A stretch of DNA of 64,000 nucleotides, from assembly GCA_029213145.1 (NCBI GenBank), contig JARGNK010000002.1, positions 1-64,000 of the forward strand. Direction: 5' to 3'. Below the pieces are notes generated by a model that was given only the letters and a program-made list of their open reading frames with translations, did not search any database and was not told the origin of the DNA. This DNA comes from Rubripirellula sp. (GTDB lineage Bacteria; Planctomycetota; Planctomycetia; Pirellulales; Pirellulaceae). The position numbers and the translations under genes are program-made. Within the stretch, counting starts at the first letter, position 1. Each line of letters starts with the position of its first letter. This document shows positions 50,544 through 60,566 of the stretch, one piece after another.

Positions 50544-53456
50544 ATGCCGAGTTACTTTCAGAAAAATGCACGGAAGGTTGATCTCCTGCCAGCCGATTAC
50601 GACGGGTTTCGGAATTCCCAGCTTGGCGCGTCCGCGGCCTTGATTTCGCACGCAACTAATGCAAACGACGAAGCAGTCATCGTGCTGCCAACCGGCACAG
50701 GGAAAACCGCAGTCTTGCAGGTAACCCCTTACCTTTGGCAAGCACGACGCACTCTCGTGATCACTCCATCTAAGCTCGTTCGAGAGCAGATCGCAGACGG
50801 GTTTCGCGAACTTGGCCTGCTAAAATCGCTGGGGATTCTACCCAACGGTCTCGGATGCCCAAGTGTCCATGTCGTGGACGGGCACCTGCGAACGCTGGCT
50901 GACTGGAATGCCTTGAAAAAGTCTGACGTTGTAGTCACGACTCCAATGAGTGCATCGCCGTCGATCAAAGAGATTGCTCAGCCGCCTGAGCAACTTTTTG
51001 ACTTGGTGCTAGTTGATGAAGCCCATCACACGCCAGCCACCTCCTACGCAGCATTGATGAACGCTTTCCCTAACGCGAGGAAGGCTCTATTCACAGCGAC
51101 GCCATTTCGGCGGGATCGCAAACGACTGCCCGGCCGCATTGTCTACAACTACAGCCTAAAGCAAGCCATCGACGACGGCACCTACGGCGAGGTGCAGTTC
51201 GTGCCCTGCAATCCTACGGAAGGCCAGAGCGCTGACATCGCCATTGCAAAGAGCATTGAAGACACTTTTCTATCCGATCGAAAAGCCGGCCTCGATCATC
51301 GTGTCATGGTCCGCACAGATAGCAAGGCTCGAGGAAAGGAACTCGCCAAGCTCTATTCCGACAAGACCAAGCTTCGGTTGCAATTGGTCACAGGCGACCA
51401 TTCTCTATCGCATGTTCAACGCATCATCAAACACCTCAACGCCGGCGATCTCGACGGAATCGTCTGCGTTGATATGTTCGCGGAAGGTGTCGATTTTCCC
51501 CGGCTTAAACTTGCTGCATTACACTCACCACACAAGTCACTGGCCGTCACGCTTCAGTTTATTGGCCGCTTCGCACGCACCAACGCCGATGGCATTGGAA
51601 CGGCAAAGTTTTTCGCTGTTCCGCAGGAGATCAACGATGAAGTGCAATTGCTCTACCAGTTTGGTGCCAGTTGGGAAGATCTTGTCGCCAACCTTTCGGA
51701 TGCTCGGATCGAACAAGAACAGGCGATTCGCGAAGGATTGGCTTCGTTTGAAGATGATCAACGAAAGTCGCTTGAGGAAGTTGATCTGACCGTTGATGCG
51801 ATTCGGCCGTACTTTCATACGAAGATCCTGAAAGTGAACGAGCCGCCTGATTTCGACGCGGCTCCGATGGTGCCACGCGATTGCGAACTCCTTCTTGACT
51901 CGACATCGCAAGTCTTGAACTCGCGCATCGTTGTCTATCAGCGGCAGACGAAACCAAAATGGCTGGAAGTCGAGGCGTTGGTCGACCGTAAGAATCTGTT
52001 CTACCTCGTTCATTACCATCAGAAGTCCGGACTGCTATTCATCAATTCGGTTGAGCATTCCAACGAAGTGTATGACCGCATCATCGAGAGCATGTACGAC
52101 GAAGACATTGTCGCCCTTCCATTGGATCACGATATGGCGAGCCGCGCATGGCGGATGATACAACGCCCGAAGTTTTACAATGTCGGACTTCGCAACGGAG
52201 CACCGGGTTCGCAAGACGAGAGCTATCGGACCATGACCGGTTCGTCAGCCGATCGAAATGTCAATCAAACCGATATTTCGTCGCGGTTTCGCGGACACTT
52301 GTTCGGCGGCGGTGAATCACGCGAAAACGGTTCACAGAAAGAGACGCTCGGAGTGACGGCATCGTCGAAAGCATGGAGCAATCGGTATGCGTTGATTCCG
52401 GAGTTCATCCAGTGGTGTGAACGGTTGGCAAAGGAAATCGAAGATGCACAACCGGTTGTAACGGGGTCGCGGATTGATCAGCTCAGTACCGGGAAAACAA
52501 TCACGGAACTTCCGAATCCCGTCGTGGCTGCAACGTGGCCGATGGACGTCTTTACGAACATGCGAACGATACGGATCGGCAACGATCCTGCCGAACGCGA
52601 CCTGACCGAGTTTGATCTGGAGGTCACTTCGGACCCCACCGGCGAGCATGCGTACGAATTGAATCTTGTCGAGGATGCGAATATCATCGCGACGTTCGGG
52701 TTTGATCTCAATCACTCCGCAACTTGCACCCAGATTCTGGGACCAGTTTGTCGGATGGAGAGCTCCATGGGTGAGGGCACATTGGCTCGATATTTCCAGG
52801 TCGAGAATCCAGCCGTGTTCTTGGCTGATTTCTCGCAGGTGGTAGGCAACCGCTTCTTCAAACGCCAGAACACGATCCGGCTCGATCGAAACCTGATCCA
52901 AGTCCAAAGCAGGTTTGAATCGGATGTCGACATCACGAAGGAGTTTGGACCGAAGACGGGAAATCGGCTTTCCGTTCACGACTTCACAGAACAAGAATTC
53001 AAGGCGATGAAAGCCGACGTGTTGATTTACGATCACAGGTCGGGCGAAGTTGCTGACTATGTCGCGATCAGCGAAGCCGATGATGTGGTGACTTGTCGTT
53101 TGGCTCATTGTAAGGCGTCAGGTTCGCCTAAGGCAGGTTGCCGAGTTGACGACGCATACGAGATTGCCGGCCAAATCGTGAAGTGCCTTCACTACGGACG
53201 CCAACCCGCATTGCTTTGTCAAAAGTTGGTTTCGCGCACGTCAGGGAACTCGAAATTCATCACTGGATCGACGCCCAAGCTCGAACGCATTATGCGAGCC
53301 ACCGAACGAAAGAGATTTGACTTCCGCATTTGCTTGGTACAACCAGGAATCAGCGCCAGCAAGATGAACAACCAAGTCAGCGACGTTTTCGCGGCGGCAA
53401 GCGACTACGTCCAAGCCCACACTGACGCACCGCCCTCCTTCTGGTTTTCACCGTAG
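50544..53456 (+). CDS. Large SF2 helicase, defence-associated type
   Basis: About 970 residues from ATG 50544 (a TTG lies 5 codons upstream). N-terminal SF2 motor: VIVLPTGTGKTAVL (about 52), LVLVDEAHHTPATSY (DEAH), LFTATPFRRDRKRL (SAT-like), then a second RecA domain with IGRFARTNADG. The C-terminal about 500 residues have no recognised domain, with a C-terminal part YEIAGQIVKCLHYGRQPAL reminiscent of nuclease or regulatory modules. Helicases of this length with a large unknown C-terminus are typical of defence islands. It is 24 bases from a membrane patatin gene and probably co-expressed with it. Confidence 0.7.
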   Translation: MPSYFQKNARKVDLLPADYDGFRNSQLGASAALISHATNANDEAVIVLPTGTGKTAVLQVTPYLWQARRTLVITPSKLVREQIADGFRELGLLKSLGILPNGLGCPSVHVVDGHLRTLADWNALKKSDVVVTTPMSASPSIKEIAQPPEQLFDLVLVDEAHHTPATSYAALMNAFPNARKALFTATPFRRDRKRLPGRIVYNYSLKQAIDDGTYGEVQFVPCNPTEGQSADIAIAKSIEDTFLSDRKAGLDHRVMVRTDSKARGKELAKLYSDKTKLRLQLVTGDHSLSHVQRIIKHLNAGDLDGIVCVDMFAEGVDFPRLKLAALHSPHKSLAVTLQFIGRFARTNADGIGTAKFFAVPQEINDEVQLLYQFGASWEDLVANLSDARIEQEQAIREGLASFEDDQRKSLEEVDLTVDAIRPYFHTKILKVNEPPDFDAAPMVPRDCELLLDSTSQVLNSRIVVYQRQTKPKWLEVEALVDRKNLFYLVHYHQKSGLLFINSVEHSNEVYDRIIESMYDEDIVALPLDHDMASRAWRMIQRPKFYNVGLRNGAPGSQDESYRTMTGSSADRNVNQTDISSRFRGHLFGGGESRENGSQKETLGVTASSKAWSNRYALIPEFIQWCERLAKEIEDAQPVVTGSRIDQLSTGKTITELPNPVVAATWPMDVFTNMRTIRIGNDPAERDLTEFDLEVTSDPTGEHAYELNLVEDANIIATFGFDLNHSATCTQILGPVCRMESSMGEGTLARYFQVENPAVFLADFSQVVGNRFFKRQNTIRLDRNLIQVQSRFESDVDITKEFGPKTGNRLSVHDFTEQEFKAMKADVLIYDHRSGEVADYVAISEADDVVTCRLAHCKASGSPKAGCRVDDAYEIAGQIVKCLHYGRQPALLCQKLVSRTSGNSKFITGSTPKLERIMRATERKRFDFRICLVQPGISASKMNNQVSDVFAAASDYVQAHTDAPPSFWFSP

Positions 53457-53480
53457 ATCAATACCAAAGTTCGACATCAC

Positions 53481-56400
53481 ATGAGCAATACAGAACAACC
53501 GAAAAAGGGGGAGTTCCCGTTCCAGGAAGTAGGCCCAGGCAACACAAATGGATTCCTGGCTTGGGTTCGGGATCACTCCAGCTATTTAACTGCTGGCGGG
53601 ATCGCTGATCAGTTCGCGAGCATGGGAAGCTATGCGTGGGGAACGCTGAAGAATTTCTTATGCCTCTCACCAGTCTTCTTGCTCGCGTCGCTCACTTACG
53701 GATGGTTTCATTTCGCGAATTTAGAGCGTCCCTATTGCTTGATCCTCACCGTAGCAACTGCTGTTACGGTATTCGCGATTTTCATTGATCGCGAAAAATG
53801 CCGACCTTCTTGGTGGATCTTTGGTAAGTCCGGCAGAGCCTGTCTGGCGAGGTGTGGCGGATGGCTGCTACTTGGACTTTTGGTCGGGCTGTTATCAATG
53901 ACGGTGCCCTTGTCCGTCGAGCTGATACGAGAGCACGTTCACGGGCTCAATTGGACTTGGACCAACGCATTCGCGTTCTTTACTGGTAGCTTCGGTGCGA
54001 TTGTGGCGGCGCAGCGGGCCGTGCCACTTTCGTCCGGCGTTAAAAAACAGCTTGCCGCGATTGTTTTTGGATTGCTTGGAGTCGGTTTTCTATTTTCCAC
54101 ATTAGTCTTACTGACCTACTTCTTTGTCTACGGCAATGTGCTGGGGCCGCTGCCCGCAATGACGTATTGGTTCTCAAGGACACCTGAATCAACCATTCTT
54201 CTCATTGCCTTGGCTGTGTTGGGGATCTTCGTTGCCATCAAAGTTGTGCGTGCCTGGCAAGGATTGGGATCGTCAAGCTTGGCTGTCTCCCTGTTTTTTT
54301 GCGTTTTGCCGTTCGTGCTCTTCTACGTTATCAGCAGCGACAACGGTTTTGGCCCACGAATCCATGGCGTGACGACAAGTATCGGCAAACTATCCCGTCC
54401 GCTCGCGTTGGTTGTCGATAAGCCATTCGACGATTCGCAGTTGACGCCCAGGCACGCAAAACGAATTTCTCATTTGAAGAACCAGCTTCAAGGCCTCAAC
54501 GATTACTTTGAAACACAGCCGCCCGAACAGTCGGGAGTCGATGAACGAAATTCGTATGATCCGAAAAAGTCGGACGGGGAGAAGAACGCAGGGGATGCTA
54601 CGCAACAAAACGGTTCAGGCGATGAGGAAAACTTCGCGGACGCACATCCGTACGAACTAACTGAGTTCACGAAGGCTTATTTCTCAATGGCGCATCATTT
54701 CGTCGTAGATGGTTACTCATTTATCGATATGGATCCACTGGAGAAGGCAAAATTCCGCCAAGCGATGGCACAAATGGATCGTATCGGACTGGTGCGCTTG
54801 GCCCAATTCCGCAGCGATGCCGGCGCGCCAAAAAATCCCGATGAATTGTCGAAGGCGACGCAGGAAGACTGCTTGGCGGCGGTCATTCGAGCGACCGTTC
54901 AGAATCAAGCGTTGATCTTGAAAGGCGACAACGCCGCGAGCCTGGAGGAAGCTGTTTCTGATACGCGTGCCAAGACAGCACTAGAAGGTCTTCAACAAGT
55001 TCACGTCACCGCGCTAAATCAGACTGAGTTTGCGACACTCACCGGCACTGTGGTTCCCAAGCTTGGAATTGCCGAACGCAAAACATCGACTGCAAAGGGC
55101 AGCTTAACCCTGGTTCCCGAGTCCGCAGAATTCCAGGAATTTGCGAAGCCAATCAAAGAGGGGTTGTTGGCTCGTTATCTAAGCAACGAATCGAATGATC
55201 TTCCCCAGGAAGATGCCATTCCAGTAGTCAATGGCTTAGCGGAAGACAGTGTCGCAGACGCCGTTGGCTTCGAGCGGGTGCGGCGGTTACGCATTACGGG
55301 TGACGTGTCCGCGATGCTGGATGATGTTGCTGCAGAACTCAGAAAGGAGTCGATGGGCGAATCACCGACTGCTGATCCTGCGCCAAAAGAGGATGGCTAT
55401 CTTCGCCGATTGTTGGTCCAAGTCGCAATCAACGGCAAGAAATCTGAGCGGGAGCGGGCACTCGGAATTCTAGCCGACCTTTCCGTTCCCGAGGTTGATC
55501 CCAACGCAACCGAAGCAGTACAAAAACAGCAGTATTCGACCCGTGTCGCATCAGCTTTTGATGACTCCGAATTGATCAATATCGCGATGATGAAGTTCAT
55601 CCCAGGTGACGCGGACACGCCGGCACTACTGCCCGCCGATCAGCTCGTGATGAACATTGCCGCCGGCAAAGAGGGGGATTTGTACGAATTTGAGAACATC
55701 CGGCACGACCTAGCCGCGCAATCGGCCTCGCTCAAGGCAGGCCTCTACCTATTCCTTGCCGGCGTCCTAGGCGTCTTTGCATTTTTTACGGATGTCAATT
55801 CAACGTCGATCAACGGATTCTACCGCGATCACTTGGCTCAAGCGTTTCTGCTCCGTGACGACGAAGGAACGATTCGCAACGACAGCGATGTCCTACTTAC
55901 GGACCTCAGCCCACCGGGTTCTCGCGCGCCGTACTTGTTGATCAACACAGCCATGAACATGCAGGCGAGCGGTCACCTAAATCTGCGGGATCGACGCAGT
56001 GAGTTTTTTGTCTTCTCCAAATTGTTCAGTGGTAGCAAGCAAACCGGCTACATCACGACCAAGGCGATCCAAGCGGCCTACGCGCAAATTACTCTAGCGA
56101 CGGCAATGGCAATCTCTGCAGCGGCTGCGGCTCCCAACATGGGTCGCAACACCAACGGATTGCTAACGATGCTGATGGGACTGTTGAACATCCGGCTCGG
56201 ATACTGGGTGCCAAATCCGAGGCTGTTGCAAAAAGACACTCTGAGTTTTGACGATATTGTCTGGATGGAGCTACGAACTCAGGTCTTCCCACGACGTCAC
56301 ACGGTCTACGTTCAAGGCGATCTACGATTGTTGCTACCAGAAAAACAGAGCGATCTGCTGACAGCGAATTTGGTTGGCCTTGGGTTTTCCGGTGGTGGAA

Positions 56401-57311
56401 TTCGCTCGGCGTCCATCAACCTTGGGATCGCACAAGCCCTTCATCGCGAAGGCATCTTCGCCCATGTGGATTACCTCTCCACCGTGTCCGGTGGTGGTTA
56501 CACCGGATCCGCGATCGCCACCCTGATGCGTCATTTCCCGGCCGATATGCCTTTATCGTCTGGGGCGTTCGCTGCGATCAAAAAAGAGGCGGAACAGGAA
56601 ATCGACAAGCAGACGGTGACGCAAGCCAACGAAAAGCCAGTCAGACGGCATCGTTTGCCGGTATTGAACTTCGGTCGTGAATTGGTCAGCTGCTTGCACG
56701 ACAAAAGCGACTGGGTAAACGTGTCCGATGGCGGTCACATCGAGAACCTCGCCGCAATTGAATTGCTTCGACGACGCTGCAAGATCGTCATTGTGGGTGA
56801 CGGCGAGGCCGACCCGCAACACAGCTTCAACGGACTGGCCACGCTGGTGAGGCTAGCGAAGCTCGAGCTGGATACTGTCATTGACATCAACGTTGACAAC
56901 ATTCGTCTCGTCACACCAGAAGAAAAAGATCAGCCCAAGGTTTGCAGGTCGCACTTCGCCGTCGGCCGAATCATCTACCCCGGTGATGGTGATGAGAAAT
57001 CTCGGACTGGTTTTCTCCTTTATCTGAAATCATCGTTTATGGGGAACGAAGAAGTCCTGATTCGCGAGTACCGCGACCGCAACGAGGACTTTCCCCACCA
57101 AACCACCGCCGATCAATTCTTTGACATCGGACAGTTCGAGGCCTATAGGCATCTTGGGCAAGCTATCGCCTGCGAAGCGATCGAAAAACTATCGGGCAGC
57201 GTTGAGTCGACTGAGAGTCAGGCAATCGCGAGAAACGTTGACCTGGGCAGCTATGACGAATTTGAATCGTCTCTGTGTCGCTACGCAGACCGCCAAAATG
57301 AATCAAGCTAA
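53481..57311 (+). CDS. Large membrane patatin-like phospholipase
   Basis: This 1276-residue protein has about seven membrane segments in its first 290 residues, a long charged middle region (about 320-740), and a further membrane segment near 750-770 (LYLFLAGVLGVFAFF). Then come YLLINTAMN, an Ala-rich AMAISAAAAAPNMG and LNIRLGYWVPNP. After these is the patatin oxyanion/elbow GLGFSGGGIRSAS (about 965) with STVSGGGYTG carrying the likely Ser (about 1002), and SDGGHIENL with the catalytic Asp (about 1082). In typical members the elbow block precedes the others. It may destroy membrane lipids as a defence effector. Confidence 0.75.
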   Translation: MSNTEQPKKGEFPFQEVGPGNTNGFLAWVRDHSSYLTAGGIADQFASMGSYAWGTLKNFLCLSPVFLLASLTYGWFHFANLERPYCLILTVATAVTVFAIFIDREKCRPSWWIFGKSGRACLARCGGWLLLGLLVGLLSMTVPLSVELIREHVHGLNWTWTNAFAFFTGSFGAIVAAQRAVPLSSGVKKQLAAIVFGLLGVGFLFSTLVLLTYFFVYGNVLGPLPAMTYWFSRTPESTILLIALAVLGIFVAIKVVRAWQGLGSSSLAVSLFFCVLPFVLFYVISSDNGFGPRIHGVTTSIGKLSRPLALVVDKPFDDSQLTPRHAKRISHLKNQLQGLNDYFETQPPEQSGVDERNSYDPKKSDGEKNAGDATQQNGSGDEENFADAHPYELTEFTKAYFSMAHHFVVDGYSFIDMDPLEKAKFRQAMAQMDRIGLVRLAQFRSDAGAPKNPDELSKATQEDCLAAVIRATVQNQALILKGDNAASLEEAVSDTRAKTALEGLQQVHVTALNQTEFATLTGTVVPKLGIAERKTSTAKGSLTLVPESAEFQEFAKPIKEGLLARYLSNESNDLPQEDAIPVVNGLAEDSVADAVGFERVRRLRITGDVSAMLDDVAAELRKESMGESPTADPAPKEDGYLRRLLVQVAINGKKSERERALGILADLSVPEVDPNATEAVQKQQYSTRVASAFDDSELINIAMMKFIPGDADTPALLPADQLVMNIAAGKEGDLYEFENIRHDLAAQSASLKAGLYLFLAGVLGVFAFFTDVNSTSINGFYRDHLAQAFLLRDDEGTIRNDSDVLLTDLSPPGSRAPYLLINTAMNMQASGHLNLRDRRSEFFVFSKLFSGSKQTGYITTKAIQAAYAQITLATAMAISAAAAAPNMGRNTNGLLTMLMGLLNIRLGYWVPNPRLLQKDTLSFDDIVWMELRTQVFPRRHTVYVQGDLRLLLPEKQSDLLTANLVGLGFSGGGIRSASINLGIAQALHREGIFAHVDYLSTVSGGGYTGSAIATLMRHFPADMPLSSGAFAAIKKEAEQEIDKQTVTQANEKPVRRHRLPVLNFGRELVSCLHDKSDWVNVSDGGHIENLAAIELLRRRCKIVIVGDGEADPQHSFNGLATLVRLAKLELDTVIDINVDNIRLVTPEEKDQPKVCRSHFAVGRIIYPGDGDEKSRTGFLLYLKSSFMGNEEVLIREYRDRNEDFPHQTTADQFFDIGQFEAYRHLGQAIACEAIEKLSGSVESTESQAIARNVDLGSYDEFESSLCRYADRQNESS

Positions 57312-57531
57312 ACCGCGGGCCCGTCGAGCCGCAACATGCGGCCCAACATGTCAGGGCTCGTAGTACAAGCAAAGTCTGCGCTAGAGCGATATCGCGAAGG
57401 CTGGGATGCAGTGTTTGGCAAAGATGAGTGATGCAATTTTTCAGAAGTTTTTCATATTGGACGTTGTTAAAGCTATTCGCCGGTTCCATTCCCGATAGAG
57501 GCACCTACTTTTCACGCTTGAGGAATGGATC

Positions 57532-59253
57532 ATGATCCGGCTACCGGAACGCTTTCGAGAACTCGGGTTCGACGCCATTGAGCTCGAACCCACCATTACG
57601 GACGACGATGGTCAGTCACGCCGGGAATCTCTTCGGCTGCTGATCGTCACTGATCTGGAAAACCTTATCCAAGAGGCGATCGAAATCGCTCGCTGGCACG
57701 CCGATCATGGCACACCGGAGAATCAGAAGTTCTTCGATTTCTGCATCCAAATGCTTCCGTACGTTGGGGCGTGCGACAAGATCGACCCGGTGAATGAAAG
57801 ACGATTCGATGCGAAATCGTTCAATCATTCTCCTGACTTCCGAGAAATGATGCGAATGACCAATTCGCGTCACCTTCCCCAGTCAGAACGACTGAAGCGA
57901 TTTGTTACCGACGACCATCGGTTTGATCAGAACAGTTTTGAAGAAGCTCGCTACCAAACTCCAGAAATCATCATGCCTTTCGATGAGGCTCGATATGTGG
58001 CGTTTCGCGACAATCTCTTGGACGAGATGGTTGGGGTAAGGGCTGAGTTAGAAAAATCTGCCACAGACACGGTTAGAGCGGAAGCTCATGGTTGGCTGCG
58101 TGATCCAATGGCTCCAAAAAAGAGCAAGAAGAAAGCAAAGGAAATTTTGGATGCGGAAGATGTCTTTGAGGTCTGTCCGGAGCTTTACGATGCCTGGGAC
58201 GAGATCGAGCAAATGCTTATGAAAACGGCTTTGCGGATCGAGACCGAGCGTACGCTGCCGTTTGAGCATTTGCTCCGCCCGGCAAGCCAAATCCTTGCTG
58301 ATGTCACCGAACTGTCTGCATCGGAAAACTCGCAAAATGACGATCCGGTCGAGATCTCCGAGGCTCAGCTTCATCGCTTTCTAGATGTCGATTCCGCCGT
58401 CGAAGTAGTACAACGCATCATCGACGTCGAATCTGACCATCCCGAGTCGATGGGCGATCAAGCTCAAAAACTGATGATTGAAGCGGTTCAGAGCAAAGCC
58501 CCGGACGAACTATGGGAAGCGTTGGAGTGGTTTTGCGAGAACATGGTCAATCGAAATGAGTGCATTCGTTTGCTCGCCAGGGAAGCTGAATGGATTCTTC
58601 ATATTTTGCTCGAACTCGCGCTCATCGAACGATATATCGAAATTCGCCCTGAGCTTTCGCGAGCCGAACGCCGCCTATTTCACTTCATGTATCGAAGGTC
58701 ACCTTGGTTCAACGATCGCATTCCAGCGCTCGATCAGATTGGAACTGGATTTCTCTTCGGGCTTGATGATGAGCACGCATCGTTGGTTATCGGCGTCGCT
58801 GGTTATCGAGGCGACGCGGACCAGACGACCGAGCTCGAAACACGCTGGAAGGCGTTCATCGGGCTGTATCCGTTTTGGCTGGAGCTTCTCCGTTCGCAGG
58901 ACACCGAACGAAAGTCCCGGCGCAAGAGTGAAACGATGACGCCAGAAATCGAAGATGATCTCGGGTGCGATGATCCTAGGGATTTGATCGACATGCATTT
59001 GCCGAGGGAGTTGGTCGACGCCTCGATTGAAAGTGTCCAGATTCTGGCAGAGCAATACTGTTCGGCCACACAACGACCCATCATTGTCGGACGCTTCGTT
59101 GATCGGAAAACGCAGGACGAACTTGCGATTGAATTCGGCGTTTCGCAGCAAGCGATCAGTCGCACGCTGAAATCGGGCTTGGATCAAATACGAAACGGAT
59201 TGTTTCAGGATCAGAAAGTGGAATCAGCTAACGACAGCCAAAGGAGTGCGTAA
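57532..59253 (+). CDS. HTH-containing protein of unknown function
   Basis: A 573-residue, mostly helical acidic protein. The C-terminal end has a sigma-region-4-like helix-turn-helix (QDELAIEFGVSQQAISRTLKSGLDQI), so it may bind DNA. The middle includes repeated helical pairs (VQRIIDVESDHPESM; WEALEWFCENMVNR) and a segment RLFHFMYRRSPWFNDRIP. No named family is visible. Three bases separate its stop from a 44-residue membrane peptide, and a DoxX-like gene follows, so the three form an operon. It is a hypothetical regulator. Confidence 0.6.
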   Translation: MIRLPERFRELGFDAIELEPTITDDDGQSRRESLRLLIVTDLENLIQEAIEIARWHADHGTPENQKFFDFCIQMLPYVGACDKIDPVNERRFDAKSFNHSPDFREMMRMTNSRHLPQSERLKRFVTDDHRFDQNSFEEARYQTPEIIMPFDEARYVAFRDNLLDEMVGVRAELEKSATDTVRAEAHGWLRDPMAPKKSKKKAKEILDAEDVFEVCPELYDAWDEIEQMLMKTALRIETERTLPFEHLLRPASQILADVTELSASENSQNDDPVEISEAQLHRFLDVDSAVEVVQRIIDVESDHPESMGDQAQKLMIEAVQSKAPDELWEALEWFCENMVNRNECIRLLAREAEWILHILLELALIERYIEIRPELSRAERRLFHFMYRRSPWFNDRIPALDQIGTGFLFGLDDEHASLVIGVAGYRGDADQTTELETRWKAFIGLYPFWLELLRSQDTERKSRRKSETMTPEIEDDLGCDDPRDLIDMHLPRELVDASIESVQILAEQYCSATQRPIIVGRFVDRKTQDELAIEFGVSQQAISRTLKSGLDQIRNGLFQDQKVESANDSQRSA

Positions 59254-59255
59254 CA

Positions 59256-59390
59256 ATGGACCCAACAGTTTTGCTAACCGTGTTCGCTATCCTCGCTATT
59301 CTGGCATTGGCCGCTTTCAGCGTTTCCCGCGGCTTCGGCCTGCGTTTTAAAGGCTGGGGCATCGAACTGCGTATCGAGAAGCAAGAATGA
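59256..59390 (+). CDS. 44-residue single-pass membrane peptide
   Basis: ATG 59256 to TGA 59388-59390. The product starts MDPTVLLTVFAILAILALAA (membrane segment) and continues with FSVSRGFGLRFKGWGIEL and a charged RIEKQE tail. AAGGAG lies about 11 bases before the ATG. Its stop overlaps the DoxX-like start by ATGA. Short peptides with this FKGWG-type juxtamembrane motif are, in my recollection, found beside other unknown genes; function unknown. Confidence 0.7.
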   Translation: MDPTVLLTVFAILAILALAAFSVSRGFGLRFKGWGIELRIEKQE

Positions 59391-59761
59391 CGCACGTGGG
59401 TCACGCAACTTCAATTGGCCTACTTTCCCTGCTGTTCATCGTCGCCGGCATGAGTCACTTTGTGTCGCCGGGCGTTTACCTGAAGATCATGCCGGACTAT
59501 TTCCCTTGGCCGTTGGCTTTGGTTTATGTCTCGGGGTTCTTTGAGGTGCTTGGTGGGGTTGGCTTGGCGGTGCCACGACTGCGGCGAGCGGCGGGGTGGG
59601 GATTGATCGCACTGCTTGTTGCCGTCTTCCCAGCGAACGTGGGCATGCTGATCAACGCGGACCAGTTCCCGGCGATCCCGGTTTGGGCACTGGTTGCACG
59701 CTTGCCGTTGCAAGGTGTGCTGATCGCCTGGGTTTGGTGGGCGGCGGTGAAATCGCAATGA
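59387..59761 (+). CDS. DoxX-like membrane protein
   Basis: This 124-residue protein has four membrane segments (LLSLLFIVAGMSHF, LALVYVSGFFEVLGGVGLAVP, GLIALLVAVFPANVGMLI, LPLQGVLIAWVWW) and the DoxX-type FIVAGMSHFVSPGVYLKI opening plus FEVLGGVGL. DoxX-like proteins are quinone- or thiol-linked membrane proteins of poorly known role. It overlaps the preceding small gene by 4 bases. Confidence 0.72.
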   Translation: MTHVGHATSIGLLSLLFIVAGMSHFVSPGVYLKIMPDYFPWPLALVYVSGFFEVLGGVGLAVPRLRRAAGWGLIALLVAVFPANVGMLINADQFPAIPVWALVARLPLQGVLIAWVWWAAVKSQ

Positions 59762-60166
59762 GATTCGCGTCTCCCAGCTATTCTCAGTGTCTCTAAATCA
59801 CATGACCCGGCAAACGGTGTTTGGGTTCCGTTTCGGTGGGTCGCTACGAAGTGGGTGACGGTAAACATCGCGATTTGCAGGGTCAAACGCGGTTCTCAAC
59901 TGGACCGAAAGGGAGGTCGCTACGGCTCCTAACCCAAACCGGCTAAGACACAGAGAACGTAAGAATTCTGGCCCAGAAACCGAAATCCGGCCGCGAGTGC
60001 CGGCCAGAGTGTTCTCAGGGTTCTGAGACGACAGAGAAACCGCCGCCACGAACATCGACGCAAGTGGTTGCGGGATAACGGGATAAAACGAAAAAAGCCG
60101 ACGTGGAGCACACGTCGGCTTTTCGTTTACCGTTGGGTCGGAAAGTGTTCCAACCTTTCAGAGAAG
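59762..60166. other. Intergenic region
   Basis: 405 bases between the DoxX-like gene and the tRNA. Apart from the tRNA terminator (60091-60123) and several GC-rich inverted repeats, no coding frame of more than a short length is supported. Confidence 0.5.
60091..60123 (-). terminator. Terminator of the tRNA transcript
   Basis: Perfect 10-bp stem AGCCGACGTG / CACGTCGGCT with a 5-base loop, flanked by A6 on one side and TTT on the other, so it can end transcription in both directions. It lies 44 bases beyond the minus-strand tRNA 3' end. Confidence 0.85.
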
Positions 60167-60240
<74 letters not shown>

Positions 60241-60566
60241 GCGAAGTTATCGACAATCACGATCGATGTGTCAACCGGCACTCGACTACGAATTTCGCTC
60301 CCTCCTGCGAATGGTTGCTTTGGGCCGGTTAGGGAGTTTTTACGAGCTTTGAAGCCCCCCGCTGGCTGCAGACTCTGAATTCCATTCGCATTCGCCCGCC
60401 AACTCCTCTATCCTGTAGAGATAACACTAGCCGTGTCGCGGCTGTCCTTTTGGGCCGTCGCGTCTTCGATTATCGACTGACTCACTCTTTTCTCCATTCA
60501 AACAACGGCTAGTGGATCAACTCGTGGCTTTTGAACGCTGATTCCTAATCGCGAACGCATTGCCTG
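60241..60566. other. Intergenic region with promoters
   Basis: 326 bases between the divergent tRNA and the prenyltransferase-fold gene. It must hold both promoters. No clear sigma-70 boxes, riboswitch or coding frame is evident to me. Confidence 0.4.
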
